Below, piece by piece: positions 1 to 11,387 of a DNA stretch of 64,000 bases. Both the position numbers and the translations under genes were made by a program. The notes beneath the pieces were generated by a model. That model was not told where the DNA came from and ran no database searches. It was given only the letters and a program-made list of their open reading frames with translations. Source of the stretch: Rhynchosporium graminicola (taxonomy: Eukaryota; Ascomycota; Leotiomycetes; Helotiales; Ploettnerulaceae). The stretch spans positions 650,242 through 714,241 of the forward strand of contig FJUW01000005.1 in assembly GCA_900074885.1 (NCBI GenBank), read 5' to 3'. Positions within the stretch are counted from its first letter, which is position 1; every line of letters begins with the position of its first letter.

Positions 1-1010
1 CCGGAAGCAATGCCCAGCAATCGCCAGTGGGCGAGCCGTCAAGACAAGATAGCGGACCTCCCCTGCCTCCGTTGCCATCACAGCTAGGTAACGCTCAATA
101 TGGCCAGCAAAGTCCAACCTATAACGAATTTGGACGAAACCCTCAAAGGACCAGCAGTCTACGTTACGAAACAGCGCCTCCTCTGCCACTTCAGCCTCAG
201 AGACAGCAGAGTTTGAGACAGTCATTAGGCGGTCCTGTCAGTCTAATACCCTCACCACAAGCACAATCGAACCAGCAACAGTATCAGCCACTTAAGTCCC
301 CGAATAACTCGCAACCTTCTCATAATCCCCAACAACAATTTATACGAAATAATACCGTCCACCAACAACCCCAGTGGCAACAATATTCCCAACAACATCC
401 ACCCCAACCACAAGCCAAACCCCCACCTCCACCAGACTTGATGGACGGGCCACTGGTCCTTGCAGTACCATCCGAAGCATCAGCCAATCTCCCAGCTCCT
501 CCCGTACCACCGAATCCCGAAAAGGATATGCTCCTGCACAACATAGGCCGAACCCTCTACGCACAGCGACAACATACACGCGGCCTGACGGCATCAAGTC
601 TACCCGGCTTAGAATCACAGCGCAAGGCCATGTTAACCTCGCTCAACAGCATGCAAGCCGAGATCCAAGCTCTCGAATCACTGAACAATCTCTTATCGTC
701 GAACACGAAGATTTTACACACCGCTCTCCACGACGCGGATGCAGTGATCGATCAGAGCCAACATCGGACTGCTCCAAATATAGATGAGCTGTTGGTCGCT
801 CCGACTGTTGTTGGGAACCAATTGTATGAGCTCGTGAGTGAAGAGAGGAGTTTAGGTGATGCATTATTCGTTCTTGGGAGAGCAGTTGAGAAAGGGAGGA
901 TTACACCAGCTGTATTCGCCAAGATGACTCGAACTCTGGCACGGGAATGGTTTTTAAAGAAGGCTCTGGTAAAGAAGATCGGCAATGGGATGGGACTTGC
1001 AACTTATTAA
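1..1010 (+). CDS. vps23: ESCRT-I subunit Vps23/Tsg101, 3' part
   Basis: This is the C-terminal part of the ESCRT-I component that sorts ubiquitinated membrane cargo into multivesicular bodies. The reading frame is open to the left edge, so the gene is cut by the window; the N-terminal UEV ubiquitin-binding domain would lie upstream and is not seen. What is present is a proline/glutamine-rich linker (roughly the first 150 residues, with PPPPPDLMDG), then a helical stalk around SQRKAMLTSLNSMQAEIQAL, then the Vps23 core or steadiness box (NQLYELVSEERSLGDALFVLG and TPAVFAKMTRTLAREWFLKK), which binds Vps28 and Vps37 in the family. It ends with TAA at 1008-1010, converging on the next gene 113 bp away. 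The steadiness box makes the assignment firm; exons further 5' cannot be seen. Confidence 0.9.
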   Translation, partial: GSNAQQSPVGEPSRQDSGPPLPPLPSQLGNAQYGQQSPTYNEFGRNPQRTSSLRYETAPPLPLQPQRQQSLRQSLGGPVSLIPSPQAQSNQQQYQPLKSPNNSQPSHNPQQQFIRNNTVHQQPQWQQYSQQHPPQPQAKPPPPPDLMDGPLVLAVPSEASANLPAPPVPPNPEKDMLLHNIGRTLYAQRQHTRGLTASSLPGLESQRKAMLTSLNSMQAEIQALESLNNLLSSNTKILHTALHDADAVIDQSQHRTAPNIDELLVAPTVVGNQLYELVSEERSLGDALFVLGRAVEKGRITPAVFAKMTRTLAREWFLKKALVKKIGNGMGLATY

Positions 1011-1123
1011 AATAGTTCGCACAGATACGAAATGATGACTTTAAGACAAGAAATACAGTTCTTCTTTGGTACGTGATGAACTGATTGATACATTGAGAGT
1101 AATTCAATAAACCGTGGGCTATA

Positions 1124-3341
1124 TCATAACTTCCTCCTCTGTCTGAATCTTTCCCCCTTGTCTCGGTCCATGGTACCTCCTACTCGATCCTTACAAATCC
1201 GCGCCATGCTCTGCATTTCCACAGCACGAACAGGCCGTGGTTGTCTCAAGCTACATTCTGCACTCTTTCTTATCATTTTTCCGAACTCGACATCCTCAGA
1301 AAGTGATATTGACTCTCTCTCACTCGCTGTCCCATCGCCTTGGCTTGAGAAAGCGGTCGGCGTTTTAGCCCATCTCTCGACGATAGTGCCACGTTTAATA
1401 CCAGCGCCTTCACCCACTGGACTCCAGGTCCTCTCATACTTCGCAAGTGCGACAGGAGGCTTGCTCTTTCCTGGCTCTTCCTCCTGGCTCCTTCGTGAAG
1501 ATATCTCAAAGATGCTTCGCAAAGACTTGCTCAATCTTCTGCGGAACATCTTGCCTCTTCCTGGCTGTGCACTCTCCGAGGTATTCTCGAACTTCTTAAG
1601 CTTCTCTTCAATCAGTTTGCTCCTTGTTGGTGATGCCTTTTTGGTCGGAGAGGAGGAATGCATAGCTCCGGTCATCGACTTCTCCCATGCATTGGCTCGT
1701 TCGGACACTCCAGGTGCCTGCTCGATCTCTGAAGGTTTGACATCTATCAATTGGGATAAGGTCTTTGGTGAAGTTGTAGGTGTGGGGGACAATCCGCACC
1801 ATTCGGGCGCCGGTGGTGTCACGGATGTTTGCTCATGAATTCGCTCTTCGGGTGGCGACGAGGGAGGCGAGGAAGGAGTGTCAACAGCATCCAATATTGG
1901 ATCTAGTCCACAGCACGGTTCTGGAGATGCAGATCTCGGCGAGAACTTGCCATCGAACAGTTTTCTCATGGCCGCAACTTTCGTCCGCGTAATTTCTGCA
2001 AGTTTTCCAGGTCGAGATTCTACTGTCTTTTTCTCCAGTAACTGTCTTTTGCTGGCCTCTGTCGACAAGTTTGCTGTTAATTCTGGCTGCTTGGCCGTTC
2101 CCCTAGCATTATCACGCTTGACCTCCAAACTCCTTGCACGATAGAGTTCCTCAATCTTGCTACTGACTATTCTCCGGCTCGAAAGCTTATCACTTTCGTC
2201 GTCCCCGGCAGCTGGAGGAGGTACGCTGCCGTCTCCCCCAGTCCCTGAAGCAGCTTGAGCTTTCGTCGCAACTGTTGTATTTCTCCTTTCTCGAATTGGC
2301 CCCGACATACGTTGACGTTGTACAGCTATTCGACTTGGCGAAGCATCCTGCCCATTACCGTACTGCCTAGTGCCCTTGGCGGCCTTAGAGGTGACATCAC
2401 TGTAAAAAGATCCGCCCGGAGAGGTCTGATTAAGTGGTCGATTCTGAACTGGGCCAAACTTCAGACTCTGCCTCCCGATTGATGTCCGGGCTGACCTCGT
2501 GGGTGTAACCGCATCTACATCTGGAAGTTCTGCACACGTCCGTTTCGAGCTTCCAGTTGAAGGGGTTAGGAAATAGCTTTTGTCCAAAAGTCGACTGCGG
2601 GGGAACGAGACTTGTGTGGTTGGGGCAGCAGTATTGGCGGTGGTCGTAGGGTTCGCTGGAGGGGTGTCTCCTGCTGATACTGTTACCAAATTCGTCAGTC
2701 GGGGAGTCGTCATTGACAGTGGATGGCACATTCTTACCTCCATCATATACTTGGATCCTGTCCCGTAGGGATCCTCGTCTTTTCTCGTCCGGTATCTCAT
2801 TTTGAACGTAAGGTGCTGCTATCGAGCCAGCACCCCTCTGAGGGACATCTGTGATATCCTCAACGCCATCTCGTGACATGATGTTGCTTGGTTCGTATAA
2901 AGTCTGTTCTTTCTCTAGTCTTCGTGCATCAAGCTTTTTCTTTAGCCTTGCCGTCTCTGGAGTCTTCGGTGAATCAAAGACCTCTGCTTGCACCGCTTGT
3001 ATGTCCTCATTAGAAAACTCATGGTCATGCTTCGCAGGACTTCCTCTCCTAGGACTGAAGATTGTAGACAGTCTACTTCTATAATTGGATCCTGTAGTGC
3101 CTTTCCGAGTGGAATGTTTCCTGGATACTTGGCCTGGTGCTGGGTGTAGGGTTGTCTTGGTAAAAGTGAGATTGAGGGCATCTAAAGCTTCGAACTTGGT
3201 GACCAGCGATGCAAGGTTGAATGATACCCTATTTGACGGACGGGCGGAGGACGATGGATGATTTTTGCGTCTGATACAGGACTCTTGTTTCGAGTAGCCT
3301 TGCGAGGCAGAAAGGGATATTTTCGTGGTGTTGTAAGTCAT
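1124..3341 (-). CDS. Disordered basic protein of unknown function (716 aa)
   Basis: I do not recognise this protein. Two overlapping frames join through one 67-bp intron (2671-2737, donor GTAAGA, acceptor CAG, CTGAC branch site), giving exons 3341-2738 and 2670-1124 in correct phase (split Gly codon). The product is rich in Ser, Thr, Pro, Lys and Arg and looks largely unstructured. It has several SP/TP sites (SPRRGSPAK, SPTKKASPTRSK, FSPRSASPEP), charged stretches that could form short helices (LKKKLDARRLEKEQTLYEP, RSKLIEEKLKKFEN) and a basic run FRRRLSKSLRSIFEIS. No signal peptide, membrane segment or catalytic motif is visible. Phosphorylated cytoskeletal or signalling scaffold is a guess from composition only. 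The start at 3341 is the first ATG of the open frame; an extra 5' exon is possible. The gene ends tail to tail with vps23. Confidence 0.7.
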
Positions 3342-3864
3342 GTTTATAAGTTAGACTTAGAGGAATACTTTGGCGATGATTCGTGTGGTTGGCAAAGACC
3401 AAGGAAGTGTCATGGGCCTGCGCACTTGGAAACTATGAAGCATACTGTACAGCCAATGATGGCAAGTTTGGGATCTTGGTGGGATTAGAAGCATTGGATT
3501 CGCACTTTCCTTTTCTGGAAAGCACTCCATGTAGGCAAGGCAAGTGTGATCACTGTTTACCAAGATCACGACGTGTAGAAGAATTGCATTACTACAACTT
3601 TTGCTATGCTCCGTCCACAATTACCGCAATGATCGTAATCAACCAGCGCCTGAAGAGAAAGAAAAGATTATATGCACGATGATGTCCGCATTTACATCTC
3701 GTGGTACCATATCAGGCAGCACTAAACATTGCCAAAGCAACCGTTTTGATTCTTATTCAACCCTAACCACCGAAGACCGCAATGCATATGACCCAAGCCT
3801 TGCACAATTGCAAACTCAACCCAGTCACGATTCGCAAATCCAGAACCCATGTATGCATCAACGA
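3342..3864. other. Intergenic between the unknown gene and ste2
   Basis: About 520 bp upstream of the 716-residue protein gene and downstream of ste2. It must hold the 5' region of one and the terminator of the other. Short open frames here show no recognisable motif. I see no RNA gene or repeat. Confidence 0.5.
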
Positions 3865-5076
3865 CTAGATACCACTGTGGACGCTGTAAGAGCGATCAAC
3901 TCTGACACCCATCTTCTCGAGATCAAGCTCAGTACTATCTCTGGAGGCAGCAGACTCAATAACGGTATCGATGGTTGTAGGGCTGATATGAGAAGTGCTA
4001 TCCTTTTGCTCGGTAGAGAAGTAGGAAGGAGAAGTCGACAGGCTACCAAAGGTCTTGCGTTCCATGGATGAACCAATGGAAGCATCATGAGATGCTCTTG
4101 AGCCCCAGAGCTGTTCGGCGTTGAATGAGGAGTTGGCTTCGGTCGTGACCATTGATGCCCAGAGGGAAGACAGGGGTAGGAGAAGAGCAACCGTGGTGAT
4201 GGCGATTGTACCAGCTTCGGGGAAGTCATCTGGGGTAGTAAACTGGAGGATAGCGAATCCAGCTAGGTGGGATCAGTTCCGCTCGTGTGGAGTTAGAGGA
4301 TTCAAAGACTTACAAGGAATGATCATGGTGCACCCACCCATAGCCGCGAGAATCTGGATATAGCTCCACTTCTTCAGGCCCAAGTTCTTGCGAGCGTAGA
4401 TAGTCCATAAAAGCTTGGAGGTGAAGATGATGGAGTAGTACCAGATGGAGATGGTCTCAGTAGCCAGTGCGCCGACTGTAATCCATGCCTGGAAAAAGTA
4501 GTGACCAGCAGTCATGATAGCCAAGGAGTTTGTGATGGTCTGAGCGAAGCGAAAACCGACGGCAAGCAGGAAGACGAGACCGGAAACGAACGAGATCATC
4601 ATGATGTACTCCTTTCGCATGATCTTGCAGACGGTGTGGGCTTGGAGAAAGAGAGACATGTTGACCGTGATTATCATCAGGAGAGGGATGACGGCACCTG
4701 CGACACTGGTTGCGTATGCAGGTCCTGGGATAACGGACCAGTCGAGGGAGAAGTAAGCGTAGAACTCTGCCCAGGCACTGATGGAGTAGAGGGCGAGGAG
4801 GAGAGCTCGGAGGAAGCCAAGGAAGAGTGAGAGGAGGTTGAGGATGTATACTGGAGTTCGGCGCTTCGATTCCTTTGTGAGGACGGCGGTAACTAGCAAC
4901 ATCACCAAGCATGCACCCATCTGGGCGGAATAGTTGATGCAGAGAGTAGCGTTGTAGTAGAACCAAGCATCGATGTCGCTGATTGAGAGGACGACTGGAG
5001 TAACGCCATCAGCCATGAGGAAGGATATGCTTTGAGCCTTGGGGTCGAAGCCGGCAGCAGAGAGAGAAGAAGACAT
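3865..5076 (-). CDS. ste2: Alpha-factor pheromone receptor Ste2 (GPCR class D)
   Basis: Seven-transmembrane receptor for the alpha-type mating pheromone, acting at the plasma membrane through a heterotrimeric G protein. Two exons, 5076-4314 and 4262-3865, are joined through a 49-bp intron (GTAAGT donor, CTAAC branch, CTAG acceptor). The phase closes on a Ser codon and gives MIIPSGFAILQF across the junction, the IIPS context typical of TM6 in Ste2. The product has 386 residues, normal for filamentous ascomycete Ste2. Other family marks are a glycosylatable N-terminus (YYNATLC), ESKRRTPVYILNLLSLFLGF, the ARKNLGLKKWSYIQILAAMG loop and LPLSSLWA in TM7. The C-terminal tail is Ser/Thr-rich, as expected for desensitisation. 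The leader before the ATG is A/C-rich with a good context (GACAAGATGTC). I am confident of the family and the model. Confidence 0.93.
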
Positions 5077-6480
5077 CTTGTCGAGGTGTCTTTGTTGTGT
5101 TGAGATGCTTGAGGTGATTGTGATTGGAGGAGAAGAATATGTTGAAGAGAATTGCAGTAGATGCAGAGTGGAAGTAAAAGGTATCGATTGATGGGAGCTT
5201 GAGCGAAGCTTTCTTAAGTAGAAGCCTTCCAGTGGGCGAGCTGGTGTAGAACAATGTCTTGAAGATATATGGCGAGAATAATACTAAGATTTTGACCTCA
5301 AGGCACGCGCCGATGCAGGTCGCGCCCGAGATTTGGAACAATGACTTCGTTGGTTGATATTATTCGAGAAACACCTTTGCGCGATGTCGCATCTCCTTCC
5401 CAAGGTGTCCAACAACATAGGCCAAGCTTGCACCGCTTCTACATTACGAATGGATTCAGCTCGAAGGTGATGAGGCGCAAAGAATAATATCAAGGGAGGG
5501 AAATGTATCACATTGATTAGCCAACTAACAGATGGATCGCCCATATGTGAATTCAAGTCTGAGGGTTGAGCATACTCGAGGGAGAATGAAAGGATGGGCG
5601 CAAACAAGGAAAGCTCGCTTAATTCCTTCATATTGTTCTTGTTCAGCCCCTTTGCGCCACGAATATCAAGGGGTACCGCGGGATCAGCGGGAGTATGCGA
5701 GACTAGTCACAAATGTTATTCGATGAAGCTCTACTGGTATGACTGGTAGTTGCGTAAGTCGTTATCACCACCTAATTGGGCGTGCGGTCAAAGTGAGGTG
5801 AGGAAACTGGTGGGGATTCGTGGGCTATTCTAAGTAGGAACAGCTTCGTCGGAGGTTGGCAATTGGGATGGAGGAAACTCATTCCCGCTGCCAACAAGCT
5901 GCAACGTTGGAGTCTGGGTAGTTAGTCCTTCATGCCATGATCTATGTCATACTGAATGCTGAGACAATTATGACTGGGTGGGCCTGAAGCCCAACCATTG
6001 TGATACAGTCCCATCTCAAGAAGCTGAATGGTTCACGGGAGCTTTCAGTCTCGAGGAAACTTGATAAATTTGATTGTGGGCTTTCGGGACGGTGCAGGTC
6101 TCATGGTGTACGTTGCATGGGTCCTGTTCGGAAGATCGAGGACCGTTGACAGGAAGGTACAGTATCCGACTCACTTGGTTACTTTTTCAAATGAAGTGGA
6201 AGATGAACTCGACATCAATTTCCGAGTTTGGAGCGGTTCCCTGATCCCAGTGATTCTCAAAAATCCTTCCTGGAGCCCGTTGCATATTCGAGGTGTTGAG
6301 AATGAAATACTTCAGGTTGTTAGCCACCTCGAATCAGATGATTTCACCATTGTGACTGCCTCACTTGAACATATGATTGGCAAGCATTTCCAACAGCATG
6401 TTCGATGTCTAGAGAGTCTATCCAACATCTAACCAGGTTAGAGATACTGAGAACCCTTCCTCACCTCTTCAACTAGGTCG
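5077..6480. other. Intergenic, ste2 promoter side
   Basis: A 1.4 kb stretch upstream of ste2 and downstream of the phosphatase gene. The minus strand just above ste2 is pyrimidine-rich and then A/C-rich, as in fungal 5' leaders. One 134-codon plus-strand frame is listed separately. Nothing else is recognisable. Confidence 0.5.
6028..6432 (+). CDS. Uncharacterised 134-codon open frame
   Basis: An unbroken frame starting at an ATG and ending 48 bp from the stop of the convergent phosphatase gene. The translation (MVHGSFQSRGNLINLIVGFR at the start, then a hydrophobic patch GLMVYVAWVLFG and an acidic stretch NEVEDELDINFRVW) matches no family I know. Its amino-acid balance is fairly protein-like, but there is no signal peptide, paralog or splice evidence. 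It could equally be chance or a fragment of a lost gene. Confidence 0.2.
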   Translation: MVHGSFQSRGNLINLIVGFRDGAGLMVYVAWVLFGRSRTVDRKVQYPTHLVTFSNEVEDELDINFRVWSGSLIPVILKNPSWSPLHIRGVENEILQVVSHLESDDFTIVTASLEHMIGKHFQQHVRCLESLSNI

Positions 6481-9308
6481 TTAGGCCGTATCAAGCTTGA
6501 AGCTGCTGACGAAGTACGAGCCCGTGGCCGTATCATTCGTGAGATTTCCTCCGGAAGTGTGTCCAAACTTAAGACTTCCGCTCTCGACAACGCCACCTCC
6601 CACGACGCCATTGATTCTCTGCAATTTGTTCTCCCCGGCGATGACGGTGAAATTGGCTAGAGATATCTCATACCCGTTCCGCGTAGCAATTGTGGGCATG
6701 CCGAAGTAAGACGCATTGGCGGACTTCTTGTCTAAGCTGAGTTCATAGTAGCCTCGGTAGTATAGGTCCTGATTGGGGAAAGATTAGCAAGCTTTGGATA
6801 TCATGATCGAAAGAGAGAAACATTGTCGTGTCTGATCTGCACCGAACATCCAGAAAATCCGAGTTGTAAGGCATCTAGAATATAAGTTAAGTGAACTAAC
6901 CTGCCATTGCAGTTCCCGGTTCGCGCCCTGTAGAAGCGAAGAGTAGTTATTTGCATCTGGGAATAACAGATTAGCGTTTCTGCTCACTTGATCCATGGGA
7001 AAAACCGTCCAACTAGACATATCTTACTGGATAGGGTAATATTCTGTCCGTACGGGCACGGGGAGCTCACAGCTGACCCAGCGAACTATTTAGATATGTC
7101 AGCCACTTTCATATCACTTTTTTTGAAACCTGAGTGATAGTCGGAGACACTCAATTTGTGCAGATGTATCCTGAAATGTTAGAAAATGAGGTAAAGAATG
7201 CACTGACCTCTACACCAATGGAACCTTCTCCTGTGCTAGGATCATAAGGATGGGTATCCAGCCAGACGAGATCCGATACCCAGGAAGCGTGACTATCCCC
7301 AGCTAAAAATGTTTCAGTAAGCGGAGTCTAGAGTATTTTGAAGGATTCAAAGTCTTTAGTGAAGTCTCGAGGGACTTCCTCTGGAGGTTAAAGAGACTTA
7401 CCGAGGAAAATGGTGTTGTTGATCTTATTATCATATCTAAACTTCTTTAGTGCGTGCATAAACCACCTTTAGACTTGAGTTGAAGTTATTATGTATGCTT
7501 ACAAGTGCGACAGAGTTCGGTTCTTGTTGCTTTGATATCCGTCCCACGCATCATAGTTGAGCGGATTCTCGTTCCCGTAAGCAAGTGACTGGTTAATATG
7601 AGAGAAGATGATTTGATTGCCGATTACTCGCCACGTGGCTCCACGCTTGGAAGACCTGGTGAGCTGATTGTAGAACCAGTTCTCTTGTCGTGGGCCCATC
7701 AACGACCTGGATGCGTCGTTCGATATAGCATGGACGTAGTCGGTGTTCCCTGATTATCAGAAAGTCAGCAAGTACGAAGTTGGCCTCAATACAATCTTCG
7801 AAGAGGACAAGTCAAAAGGGAGGAAAATTGCCTTTCAACACATACAGTAAAGGTCTGTGATACTTCTGTCATATTGGCGGGTGTCTGTAGCATATCAGCA
7901 TGTGCTTTTAACTGTCAAATTTTTGGGAGCCAATAATAGGAGTCGAAGAGACATACCAAGCATGATAAGATCCAACAAATCGCCAATCTCAAAGCTTCGC
8001 CAGATGCGCACTGGAGAATTCAGTATGCCAATGTGGTAGACAATGGGAGATCTCCTAGAGTAGGTGCGAGGAAACGTACAATTATCATCCATCTCTACTT
8101 GTCTGATGGGCATCCATTCAAAATAAGCACGTACGGCATTCATTCTAGCCATATCAATTAATCCATCAATAGTGAGAACAGAATTCTGTAAGACTCACTT
8201 TCTCTGGTCAACCGAGATACCACCGTCCTTGATAAAAGAATCTTCCGTGTTGTTCAACTTGGAAGACCCACTCTTCCATGTGTTGTCTGATACCTCATGG
8301 TCATCCCATACTGGAATCCAAGGGAATTGTTGATGGCTGAGCAATAAATCAAGATCGGTCCTGTAGCTCGCCACTAGATAACATTGTTTCAGCAAATGTT
8401 GCGCAGGGACCCCGAAATCATATGGGCTTCCTGAAAAGGAAAGGTCAAGAGAAATTTGAATGCTGGTGGTTACTTACGCCTCTTGCGATAGTCGTAGAGG
8501 GTGTAAATCTGGCGATCTGGCAATGCAATACGACCAATGCTGTTACCCCATCCATATTCACCATTCGCGTATTCGTAGATGTAGTCTCCCAAGTGAACCA
8601 CGAAATCAACAGAGTCCTTCCGGGCAGGATTTCCGTATGCATTAAAGAAACCAAATGGAAAGTTACTACACGAATAGATCGCAAGTTTGACTGCACTATT
8701 GATGACATCTCCCTTGCTGGGAGTCGTCTTCGTGCGACCGACTGGACTGACGTTATCCGAGTCGCAGATATTGAACTGGTAATCTTGGAAATATAAGCAT
8801 TGATTTGAAATACAAAAGTGGCCGAGTACTCACAATACCTGGTAAAGGGCTTGAGATGCTTGGCTTCAACCTTCAATGTGTAGTCAATATCCGACGACGT
8901 GTAAGCCTTCCCATCGTCGACGCAATTATTCAGGTGTGCATCCAAGCAAACCTTGTAGCTGACGCATATTGGTGCTTTACTAGCTTTAACATACTGCTTG
9001 GTCTCATGACTGTACAGCGGAACCAAACCAGAGACTGTGATGTTGCTGTTGTCGTTGTCCGATCCGATAGGCGCCGCACGAGTCCAAAGAATAACAGATG
9101 TGTCGTAAGGATCACCACTGGCTACACCATGCGTGAAGCTCAATTGGGAGGGTTTCCACGCAGCAGATGGAGTGTTACGAGCTGCTACCTTGCGGATCGA
9201 AACTCCCAAGCTGGGATGATGATGAGATGGACTTCTGTAATTTAAATTGGAAACAAACGAGGCTGTGGTGGCTGTCGCCAGCAAAAAAAGCGAGGTGACT
9301 TGAACCAT
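6481..9308 (-). CDS. phoD: Secreted PhoD-type alkaline phosphatase (12 exons)
   Basis: A metallophosphoesterase of the PhoD family, predicted to release phosphate from esters outside the cell. Exons are 9308-8834, 8783-8478, 8373-8199, 8144-8080, 8010-7957, 7884-7846, 7749-7503, 7436-7402, 7302-7208, 7085-7028, 6956-6901 and 6768-6481; all phases close, giving 630 residues. The N-terminus is a signal peptide (MVQVTSLFLLATATTASF). PhoD landmarks appear in order: FTHGVASGDPYDTSVILWTR, RYYYQFN, VHLGDYIYEY, RKRLASYRTDLDLL, WDDHEVSDN, KMNAVRAYFEWMPIR, LIMLDTRQYDRS, SLMGPRQENWFY, AGDSHASWVSDL, VEFAGSAVSSP and ELQWQDLYYRGYYELS. The metal-binding Asp and His residues of these motifs are intact. The acceptor of exon 8 could lie a few bases away, and the 7086-7207 and 6769-6900 introns are the least certain. 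Intron density is far above that of its neighbours. Confidence 0.92.
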
Positions 9309-10413
9309 TGCGAAGAAGGATTGCGCTTGCAGTTTTCATAAAGTATATCCATCGTCCAGGAATGAAAGGCGACTTAGCTCTTATATGAAAACTCGGGGTG
9401 AAATGCAGGAACGGGAGATTAGCTACGAAGGTATAAGGTACAGACAGGCCTTACTGTAAGTTTGGATTGACCGCTTTCTCTCTGCCACTCCGAAGCAAAA
9501 TACATGGGCAGAAAGAAAGCGCTCGGCCTGAACATGAGTAAAGCCTGTACTCCGTAGGTAGGTAGATAACCGCCTGGCTAGTAGATGGTAGATCTCGAAA
9601 CTCGTGGGTTGTTTGACAGCTGCCAATTCGCCATCTCAGCTTTTCGGGAGCTACAGTTGTACAAAGATGGGATGGAGCTAGGATGAAGCTGTATCGGCCA
9701 CATACATACCTTGTATGCTTATTACCTTGCTTGTACTGGGAGCTCGAATTGGAGGACCAATAAGGTCCATTGTATTACAGCCACTTCATGACGAGGCTGA
9801 TCAACAAAGTAGGCAACGCTCAGAAATCCCCGAATTCTGTATGGTCTATTGTTCGCAGCTTCTTCTTTGGTCTGCCTACCAAGTATCATGCAGCTAGAAG
9901 GAACTTTTGAAGAAGCTTGAAATTGCCGCGGGGTTCCGGTGGAGTCGTTGGAAGCTAAACGAGGGCGTGGTTGAGCTTCGGCCTCTGAGTGGCTTGCTGT
10001 AGCCGAACCAGTTCCTACCTAGCAACTCCTCCAGGCTGAGATGTTGAAAGACTTAATGAGCATGTATGTATTGCCTCCACAGGTTCAGTAGGTGTGTGTT
10101 GGGGCGGAGGAAACCACTGGTATCCATGCGAGCCTCAGCGGAGTATTTGAAGCTGACCCCAGACCTTAATTGAAGAAGCGCAGCGAAGTAGATGGAATTT
10201 TGAAGACACCTCAAATTAAGCAATGTTTTGGAGTCCTAAGAGTATCGTGGTAAGATTAATCTGTTCCAAGGAGTTAGAGGAAAGACGTTCGTTCGTTTAG
10301 CTGACAAATTTCAATTGAAAGCTGAATTGTGATTCATAATAAAGTGGAGTAGAGAACGGGCTGCAACTCTTCACCGATCTGAAAAGAAGCTTCAAGGTAG
10401 TACCTCGGATCGT
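9309..10413. other. Intergenic, phosphatase promoter side
   Basis: About 1.1 kb between the phosphatase start and the decayed esterase. No gene, RNA or repeat could be supported. The part nearest 9309 should carry the phosphatase promoter. Confidence 0.5.
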
Positions 10414-11387
10414 TCATGGCCTCAAAGAGCTTTCAATAATCTTTGAAAGCGCAAGTTTGGCTTCGAGGTCCCCGCACCCTACTAGACTAGCAAGAGGGGT
10501 GAAGTTGGAATGTTGGATCTCGGGACTAGATCTCAGGTTTGCGGATTCAGAGTCTGAAATGAGAATGGAAACGATTGCATCTTCTAGGCATGCATAGCCG
10601 TAGACGTTACTGCTGGCTCCACGGGCAGGTTGTCCCCAAGGTGTGATACGCTTGGGGTTGCCGCCAGAGGCAGCAATTTTATCTCTTGCCCATTCGACTC
10701 TGTATATACGTATTAGTTCCACCACATTATGTTATTGGTACATGGCTTACGTTTTGCTCTGGTCTAGCAAGCCAGGGTTCTGATCGGTCAAGCCTATGGC
10801 GTTTGGAAAACCGAATACATTAACACGATAACCACTCGAAGTCAGACACACAAGTCATCAACAGCCAAACAGTACTAAATGCTCACTTCATGACAAACAC
10901 GACTTGACCCTGTGTCCTCTGAATCCACTGATCTGGAAACTTCGCAATCCAATTGGCACTACCACTTGTAAATCCACCTCCAGGAATGTACAGAAACTCA
11001 GGCAACGCTTGTTCTTGTGGTCGCTCCTTCCTTCAGTGCGGAGCCCAAACATTCGGATACAGACAATCTTTATGATTATCTTCCACTAACGAGGAACTGT
11101 GGGAGTTGAGCAGTGTAGATGGTGGAGCCATTGTTGAACCGCTGCATGCAATATGGGGCAAAGGCAGTGGCATTTTTGATACCGTCTGATTTCAGCGTCT
11201 GAGAAGGTTGGAATCTCAAATCTCCTGCCGGAGGTTGAGCATAAGGGATACCCCAGAATTGAGAATGTGAGGTGTGCTTTTGTCGATAAAGCATTTTACC
11301 GCTGGCTATGGGCACTACGAGACCATCTGACCAGGTAGCTCTAGGTATAAGCGAAGCAATCGAGATAAGCAGCGAGATTGACAGCAT
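10414..11387 (-). pseudogene. Decayed carboxylesterase (type-B lipase family)
   Basis: The remains of a secreted alpha/beta-hydrolase of the COesterase family. It begins with a signal peptide (MLSISLLISIASLIP) and family motifs follow: FWGIPYAQPPAGDLRF, DCLYPNVWAP, the oxyanion-hole region YIPGGGFTSGSAN, YRVNVFGFPNAIGL, LLDQ and VEWARDKIAASGGNPKRIT. Several lesions break it. A frameshift lies near 11080, between the LPQFLV segment and DCLYPNVWAP. An in-frame TGA sits at 11032-11034 just after WAPH. The nucleophile elbow reads GQPARG near 10620 where the family has GQSAGG, so the catalytic Ser is Pro. Translation stops at 10414, after fewer than 300 residues, where functional members have about 550. 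The catalytic Glu and His regions are missing. Two introns (about 10871-10824 region and 10749-10712 region) still look spliceable. I infer a dead gene. Confidence 0.85.
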
